NCBI GenBank assembly: GCA_049972045.1
Contig: JBMFKS010000012.1
Coordinates: 1-45,511, forward strand
Reading direction: 5' to 3'
Length of the DNA stretch: 45,511 bases
DNA from: SpSt-77 sp049972045
GTDB lineage: Bacteria; Chloroflexota; Anaerolineae; B4-G1; DUEL01
Part shown: positions 41,517-45,511 of the stretch, piece after piece
How the letters are laid out: each line of letters opens with the position of its first letter
Position numbering within the stretch: the first letter of the stretch is position 1
The notes under the pieces: generated by a model
The model's database searches: none
What the model was told of the DNA's origin: nothing
What the model saw: the letters and a program-made list of their open reading frames with translations, nothing else
Position numbers and translations under genes: made by a program

Positions 41517-41966
41517 ATGAGCCGTACGGCCACATACTCCACCGTCGTCACCTGGAAAGGGGAGCACTGGGGTCACATCGTGCTGGGCAACGGGCCGGAG
41601 ATGGATTTCTCCGCGCCGCCCGACGCCCACGGCCATCCCGGCGTCCTGACGCCGGAGGACGCCTTCGTCGCCGCCGTCAACACCTGCATTATGATGATGT
41701 TCATCTGGGCGGCGGAGCGGTTCAAACTGGACCTGGTCTCCTACGAGTGCCGCGCCGAGGGGACCAAGTTGATAGAACTGGACCGGACGGAGATTTTCAC
41801 CCACGTCCGGCTGTGGCCGAAGATCGTGGTGCGGGCAGGGGATGAGGACCCGGCGGCCGTGGGGAAACGGGTGCGCCGGGCGCTGGAGGGGGCCCGCAAA
41901 TACAGCCTGGTCGCCAATTCCATCAAATCGGAGGTCATCATAGAGCCGGAGATCGTTGTGGCGTAA
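41517..41966 (+). CDS. OsmC/Ohr-family protein
   Basis: 149 residues from ATG 41517 (AAAGGAG upstream). VVTWKGEHWGHIVLGNGPEMDF, LTPEDAFVAAVNTCIMMMFIWAA, with C57, and a second Cys (C78) in SYECRAEG. The two thiols are in the positions of OsmC peroxidases broadly but spacing differs, so peroxide reduction is possible, not certain. In sulfur and arsenic loci OsmC proteins may accept organic hydroperoxides or persulfides. Dihydrolipoyl groups can be the reductant for Ohr/OsmC proteins, which fits the Lpd and lipoyl carrier next door. Confidence 0.8.
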   Translation: MSRTATYSTVVTWKGEHWGHIVLGNGPEMDFSAPPDAHGHPGVLTPEDAFVAAVNTCIMMMFIWAAERFKLDLVSYECRAEGTKLIELDRTEIFTHVRLWPKIVVRAGDEDPAAVGKRVRRALEGARKYSLVANSIKSEVIIEPEIVVA

Positions 41967-41994
41967 AATTCATTTTCCGTTAAAGGAGGGAGAT

Positions 41995-42279
41995 ATGCCG
42001 TTGAGCATCAAAGTTCTTGGGCCCGGGTGCGAGGCCTGCGATTGGGTGGAGCAGCAGGCCGTCGCCGCGCTGGAGATCCTGGCCGAAGAGAATCCGGACC
42101 TAGAGGCCACCATCCAGCACATCACCGACTACGCGGAGATTACCCGATACCCGATCCTCTTCACCCCCGGCCTGGTCGTCAACGAGAAACTGGTCTGCGC
42201 CGGGCGCATCCCGAAGGTGGAGGAGGTGGTGGCCTGGCTGCGGGAGGCGCTGGACGGCGCCAAAGAGCATATCCGGTGA
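41995..42279 (+). CDS. Thioredoxin-fold redox-active disulfide protein
   Basis: 94 residues from ATG 41995 with AAAGGAGGG. LGPGCEACDWVEQQAVAALE puts C12-E-A-C15 at the start of a thioredoxin-like helix, and the cis-Pro loop FTPGLVVNEKLVCAGRIP follows. This is the small TM0996/MTH895-type family often next to ArsR and permeases. Probably reduces a metalloid or a partner thiol protein in the cytoplasm. Confidence 0.82.
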   Translation: MPLSIKVLGPGCEACDWVEQQAVAALEILAEENPDLEATIQHITDYAEITRYPILFTPGLVVNEKLVCAGRIPKVEEVVAWLREALDGAKEHIR

Positions 42280-42304
42280 CCGTCACCTCAAGGGTGACTG
42301 TCCC
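42275..42304. repeat. GGTGAC palindromic element, copy 2
   Basis: GGTGACCGTCACC then TCAAG then GGTGACTGTCCC. Overlaps the stop of the thioredoxin-like gene. Related to 15971-16014 and 43510-43544; with the latter it brackets the ACR3 gene. Confidence 0.7.
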
Positions 42305-42403
42305 ATGACTGCGGATTCCTTCTACGACTTCCACAGGCTGTCGTACATCGGGCATCCGGACCATCTGCATCCTGATCCAATCTCAACCAGGAGGTACTGA
42401 ATA

Positions 42404-43511
42404 ATGTCCGAAGTCACCACTGCTCGTGAGCGGGCTATAGCCCGCCGTCCCGGAGTGGCCCAGCGGCTCTCGCTGCTGGACCGGTATTTGACGCTGTGGA
42501 TTTTCCTGGCGATGGCCGTCGGCGTGGGGCTGGGGTACCTCTTCCCGGCCGCGATCCAGTCTTTCAACCAGGCCGCGTCCATCGGCACCACGAATATCCC
42601 CATCGCCATCGGCCTGATCCTGATGATGTACCCGCCGCTGGCCAAGGTGCGGTACGAGGAGATGGACCGCGTCTTTCGCCGCCCTAAACTGCTGGCCTTC
42701 TCTCTGATCCAGAACTGGATCGTGGGCCCGCTGGTGATGTTCGGGCTGGCGGTGCTCTTCCTGCGCCACTAACCCAGAGTATATGATGGGGGTGATCCTG
42801 GTGGGGCTGGCCCGCTGCATCGCCATGGTCATCGTCTGGAACGAACTGGCCGGCGGGGACCGGGAACTGGCTGTCGGCCTGGTCGCCTTCAACGCCGTCT
42901 TCCAGGTCCTCTTTTACGCCGTCTACATCTGGATTTTCATCTCCTTTCTGCTGACGCGCCTGGGGCTGGTGCAGGGTGTGCACGTGAGCGTCTCCATCGC
43001 CGACGCGGCCAAGACGGTCTTCATCTACCTGGGCATTCCCTTCCTGGCCGGCATCATCACCCGCTTCAGCCTGATCCGCTGGCGAGGCCGGGAGTGGTAC
43101 GAGACCCGCTTCATCCCCAAGATCAGCCCCATCACCCTGGTCGCCCTGCTGTTCACTATCGTGGTGATGTTCTCCCTGAAGGGAGAATACATCGTGCAGT
43201 TGCCGCTGGACGTGGTGCGGGTGGCGATCCCCCTGGTCTGCTATTTCCTGCTGATGTGGTTCGTGACCTTCTTCATCACACGGTGGATCGGGGCATCGTA
43301 TCCGGAGACCACAGCGGTTTCCTTCACCGCGGCCAGCAACGACTTTGAACTGGCCATTGCCGTGGCCGTGGCGGTCTTCGGCATCAACTCCGGTCAGGCC
43401 TTTGCCACCGTCATCGGGCCGTTGCTGGAGGTGCCGGTCCTGATCTCGCTGGTGAACGTGGCCCTGGCCTTCCAGCGGCGGCTGTTCGCCGCCCAGTCGG
43501 AGGCGGTATAA
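42404..43511 (+). pseudogene. arsB: ACR3-type arsenite permease, one frameshift
   Basis: Two frames make one ACR3 protein: 42404-42772 ends early at TAA 42770-42772, and 42783-43511 continues. The join would read FLRH.. NPEYMMGVILVGLARC, so one base is lost or gained near 42764-42770. Before the break: IAIGLILMMYPPLAKVRYEEM and LIQNWIVGPLVMFGLAVLFL; after it the conserved Cys in GLARCIAMVIVWNELA and the Glu in PLLEVPVLISLVNVAL. ACR3 pumps arsenite out using the membrane gradient. A sequencing error is as likely as a mutation, because both parts are well preserved. GCGGGCTATAGCCCGC (42430-42445) sits in the N-terminal codons. Confidence 0.88.
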
Positions 43512-43544
43512 GGTGACAGGCACCTCAAAGGTGCCTGTCACCTT
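43510..43544. repeat. GGTGAC palindromic element, copy 3
   Basis: AAGGTGACAGGCACCT and AGGTGCCTGTCACCTT are a perfect 16-bp stem with loop CAA. Starts on the ACR3 stop codon and ends 13 bp before the UspA start. Confidence 0.85.
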
Positions 43545-43557
43545 CACAGGGGGTAGG

Positions 43558-44457
43558 ATGTTCCGCCGGGTGCTCTTCCCGACCGATTTCTCGGCCTACG
43601 CGACGGCCGTAATGGACTGCTTGCCGGAGTGGAAGGCGGCAGGGATGCAGGAGGTACTGCTGCTGGGCGTCATCCGGCCGGCGGAGATTCCGTTGGGCGG
43701 CTCGCTGGACCGGGACGTCCTGGAGGAGATGCGCTGGGGCGCCCAGCAGCGGCTGCACCTGGCCCGCCAGGCGCTGGAGGGGCAGGGGCTGGTGGTGCGC
43801 ACCCGCCTGGAGGTGGGGCCACCCGCACCGACCATCGTCCGCGTGGCCGAGGAGGAGGGGGTGGAGCTCATCGCGATGGGAGCGCAGGGGAAGAGCCTGG
43901 TGCAGGAGTTGCTCCTGGGGAGCGTGGCTCACGAGGTGGCCCGGCGGGCGCCCGTACCGGTGCTGATTGAGAAGTTTGACGTAGTACGGCGGTTGGGGCA
44001 CGTGGAATGCCGCCGCCGCTGTGCCCGCACGTTCCGGCGGATTCTCCATCCCACCGACTTCTCGGCGTGCGCCGATGCCGCTTTCAACGTGGTCAAGCGG
44101 CTGCGGGCTGCCGGGACGGAGGAGGTCATCCTGCTCCACGTGCAGGACGAGCGGGTCATGCGCCACCGGCCGCCGGAGCAACTGGCAGAGTTTGACCGGG
44201 TGGACACCGAGCGGCTGGAGGAGATGAAGCGGGCGCTGGTCCTCTACGGCATCCCGCAGGTCCGGGTACTGCTGCGCCACGGCATCCCGTTCGTGGAGAC
44301 GCTGCGGGTGGCGGAGGAGGAGGACGCCTGTCTGATTGTGCTGGGCACCAAGGGCCGCAGCGCGGTGGCGGAATTGCTTTCCGGCAGTACCTTTGAGAAT
44401 GTCATCCGCCAGAGCCGGAGGTCGGTGCTGGTGGTGCGGGGGAGGCAGTGCCAGTAG
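43558..44457 (+). CDS. Tandem universal stress protein (UspA-type)
   Basis: 299 residues from ATG 43558. Two Usp domains (about 1-142 and 160-299). Each has the ATP-binding signature G-2x-G-9x-G-S: MGAQGKSLVQELLLGS and LGTKGRSAVAELLSGS, so both halves may bind nucleotide. Openings RVLFPTDFSAYATAVMD and RILHPTDFSACADAAFN show internal duplication. Stress-related, probably co-transcribed with the arsenite genes. The linker contains CRRRCAR. Confidence 0.88.
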   Translation: MFRRVLFPTDFSAYATAVMDCLPEWKAAGMQEVLLLGVIRPAEIPLGGSLDRDVLEEMRWGAQQRLHLARQALEGQGLVVRTRLEVGPPAPTIVRVAEEEGVELIAMGAQGKSLVQELLLGSVAHEVARRAPVPVLIEKFDVVRRLGHVECRRRCARTFRRILHPTDFSACADAAFNVVKRLRAAGTEEVILLHVQDERVMRHRPPEQLAEFDRVDTERLEEMKRALVLYGIPQVRVLLRHGIPFVETLRVAEEEDACLIVLGTKGRSAVAELLSGSTFENVIRQSRRSVLVVRGRQCQ

Positions 44458-44477
44458 GACAGGCTTTCAGCCTGTCC
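44457..44477. terminator. GGACAGGCT hairpin after the Usp gene
   Basis: GGACAGGCT and AGCCTGTCC with loop TTC, overlapping the stop codon TAG. Similar gene-end palindromes occur elsewhere here; no T-run. Confidence 0.45.
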
Positions 44478-44493
44478 CACAAAGGAGGGTGAG

Positions 44494-44769
44494 ATGCTGG
44501 AACGGCTGCCAGAATTGAACGAGAAGTTCGTCGCCTGGTATCGGGCGCTCTTCGCTGACGGGGCGCTGGACCGGAAGACCAAGGAACTGATCGGCATTGC
44601 AGCCTCGCTGACGGCAGGGTGTCAGCCCTGAGCAGAGGCCCATCTGGGCAAAGCGCGCCGGTACGGCGCCACCGAGGACGAAATTCGGGAAGCGATGGCT
44701 GTCGCCGAGATCATCGCCGCCGGGAAGGTGCGGACGATGATCCAGGAGTTGAAGCCCTCGAGCGAGTGA
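44494..44769 (+). CDS. AhpD/carboxymuconolactone-decarboxylase-like protein, probable selenoprotein (in-frame TGA)
   Basis: Reading through the TGA at 44629-44631 gives 91 residues with continuous CMD/AhpD homology: LDRKTKELIGIAASLTAGC43QPU46AEAHLGKA, then ATEDEIREAMAVAEIIAAGK. The family has C-x-x-C-x3-H; here the second Cys is coded TGA and the proton-relay His (H50) follows four residues on. Codon 46 is the only break, start has AAAGGAGG upstream, and a terminator hairpin lies at the true end. Cys-x-x-Sec is a known selenoprotein form of this family. The protein would reduce peroxides or disulfides, perhaps with the thioredoxin-like or lipoyl proteins. A Cys-to-stop mutation or base error cannot be excluded. 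Confidence 0.7.
44655..44669 (+). promoter_or_regulatory. Candidate bacterial SECIS hairpin
   Basis: GCGCCG and CGGCGC (6 bp) close a GTA loop whose first base is G, 29 bases after the TGA. Bacterial SECIS loops lie roughly 16-37 bases after the UGA with a G at the start of the loop, so position and loop fit. A closer hairpin (GCCCA..TGGGC, loop TC) is too near. Stem is short, so this is tentative. Confidence 0.45.
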
Positions 44770-44779
44770 GGGCGTTTTT
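44754..44779 (+). terminator. Rho-independent terminator after the selenoprotein-like gene
   Basis: GCCCTC and GAGGGC around an 8-base loop, then GTTTTT. The stem overlaps the final stop codon (44767-44769), which supports the gene ending there and not at the internal TGA. Confidence 0.6.
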
Positions 44780-44794
44780 GGAGAAAGGACCCCC

Positions 44795-44998
44795 ATGAAG
44801 TGTCAACCGGGGTGCCGATGCCTGTGCTGTCGGGGGCGGGGGCCCGGCCGTAAGCGGCCGCCGCCACGAGGTCCTGAGCCTTGGAATCGGCAGTGCGCCT
44901 GTCTGACAGGCGGGTTTCATCCTGAAAAATGGCAAGGAGGCAAGGACAATTTGAAGTCGGCCTGGGCGATACGCGTCGTCCCACAAGTTTCATCCTGA
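44795..44998 (+). CDS. Possible Cys-rich small ORF
   Basis: 67 codons starting MKCQPGCRCLCCRGRG. Five Cys near the start but no recognisable domain, arginine- and proline-rich middle, and its end runs through the repeated 37-bp sequence. A ribosome site (GAAAGG) precedes it. I doubt it is expressed. Confidence 0.25.
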   Translation: MKCQPGCRCLCCRGRGPGRKRPPPRGPEPWNRQCACLTGGFHPEKWQGGKDNLKSAWAIRVVPQVSS

Positions 44999-45023
44999 AA
45001 AATGGCAAGGAGGCAAGGACAAT
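44914..45023. repeat. Direct repeat of 37 bp around a 36-bp spacer
   Basis: The sequence starting GTTTCATCCTGAAAAATGGC occurs identically at 44914-44950 and 44987-45023. The second copy carries the ribosome site (GGAGG) of the last gene and ends on its AT(G). The region just upstream contains the palindrome CGCCTGTC.GACAGGCG. Confidence 0.9.
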
Positions 45024-45511
45024 GGCTGCTGAAAGGACTCCGTGGTATCGGACGCAAATCGTTACCCTGGTGCTGCTGGCCATCGTGGCGGTCATCGTCA
45101 TCTGGGCCGCCGTTGCCGGGCAAATTGCGGCTGGACAGCCGGCCATCGGCGTCGGACGGGGGATTCTCCTGCTGGTGGTGGGCTTCTTCGCCGGGCTGCT
45201 GGGCGGCCTCATTGGCACCGGCGGCTGCAGTGTGATGTTACCCATCATCCACTTCTGGATGGGCTTCCCGGCCTCGCTGGCGGTGGGGACCACCCTCTTC
45301 GCCGTCATCTTCACCGCCATTTCGGGGGCCTGGGGACATCTGGTGCGGCGCAATCTGGACCGGCGGGCCACCCTGTGGCTGGGCGGCGGGGGCGTCCTGG
45401 GCGTGCTCCTGGGCTCCTGGCTCTTCACCTTCCTGGCCCAGCATCAGGCGCTCCTAGGGCTGGTCCTGGGCGTGCTCTTCCTCTGGCCCGCGATCCGGAT
45501 GATCTGGGAGG
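45022..45511 (+). CDS. TauE/SafE-family permease, N-terminal part (runs off window)
   Basis: 163 residues to the edge. After one N-terminal helix (IVTLVLLAIVAVIVIWAAVAG) a TauE/SafE core begins: VGFFAGLLGGLIGTGGCSVMLP, then PASLAVGTTLFAVIFTAISGAWGHL. The family moves sulfite, sulfoacetate or other organosulfur anions out of the cell. It starts after the terminator of the selenoprotein-like gene, though the duplicate of its ribosome region upstream may also drive it. May supply an export route for sulfur species linked to this locus. Confidence 0.85.
   Translation, partial: MAAERTPWYRTQIVTLVLLAIVAVIVIWAAVAGQIAAGQPAIGVGRGILLLVVGFFAGLLGGLIGTGGCSVMLPIIHFWMGFPASLAVGTTLFAVIFTAISGAWGHLVRRNLDRRATLWLGGGGVLGVLLGSWLFTFLAQHQALLGLVLGVLFLWPAIRMIWE

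Noticed and set aside
42305..42400. A 31-codon frame between the thioredoxin-like and ACR3 genes
   Set aside because: No homology recognised and no ribosome site; it only reflects a short open stretch beginning within the palindrome.
42404..43511. Two separate genes for the ACR3 parts
   Set aside because: ACR3 homology continues across the break and neither part is complete alone.

Overview
The window is GC-rich bacterial DNA that reads best as a member of the Chloroflexota (Anaerolineae/Thermoflexia-like, possibly thermophilic). This is inferred from family content, not from any marker gene: secreted proteins with a YLPLVMR motif after the signal peptide, giant MalT/SARP-type regulators, small WRG..RHIQ proteins, a translin homologue beside a membrane-bound Cas4-like nuclease, and many intergenic palindromes and word-like repeats. 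No rRNA, tRNA or CRISPR array was seen. There is one 92-N assembly gap (10818-10909).

1-11.0 kb, nearly all minus strand: end of a DUF523 gene, an MFS transporter remnant, two exported proteins (a CBM9-like/DNRLRE protein and a PQQ-type propeller), a membrane protein, and a compact envelope/redox group (ferritin-like protein, Rieske protein, a PlsY acyltransferase fused to an exported domain, GT2 glycosyltransferase). Next come a TIGR01777 oxidoreductase and a CarH-like MerR/B12 regulator with a near-perfect promoter.

11-17.4 kb: a decayed UbiA prenyltransferase, then a complete branched-chain-type ABC transporter (two permeases, two ATPases, lipoprotein receptor). 17.4-28.5 kb: a MITE-like element, then a minus-strand acyl-activation cluster: two alpha/beta-hydrolase + AMP-ligase pairs around a KASIII-like enzyme with an altered catalytic triad, then a FabG-like reductase and a small protein. 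Upstream lies an 1088-residue SARP/BTAD regulator, and the promoter between carries three heptamers at 11-bp period, the classic SARP operator layout.

28.7-37.4 kb: cupin, B12/radical-SAM protein and GNAT on the plus strand; then on the minus strand a Cas4-like nuclease split into two membrane-anchored polypeptides, translin, pyruvate kinase, a hendecad-repeat coiled-coil protein and enolase.

37.5-45.5 kb, plus strand: a metalloid/thiol redox locus with an ArsR promoter and operator, ArsR, zinc-ribbon protein, dihydrolipoyl dehydrogenase, GcvH-like lipoyl carrier, two DGC-domain proteins, OsmC, a thioredoxin-like disulfide protein, an ACR3 arsenite permease (frameshifted), a tandem UspA protein, an AhpD/CMD-type protein whose CxxC reads Cys-x-x-UGA (probable selenocysteine) and a TauE/SafE permease running off the end. 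The strongest candidates for something undescribed are this lipoyl/DGC/selenoprotein arsenic-type locus and the split membrane Cas4-like nuclease.
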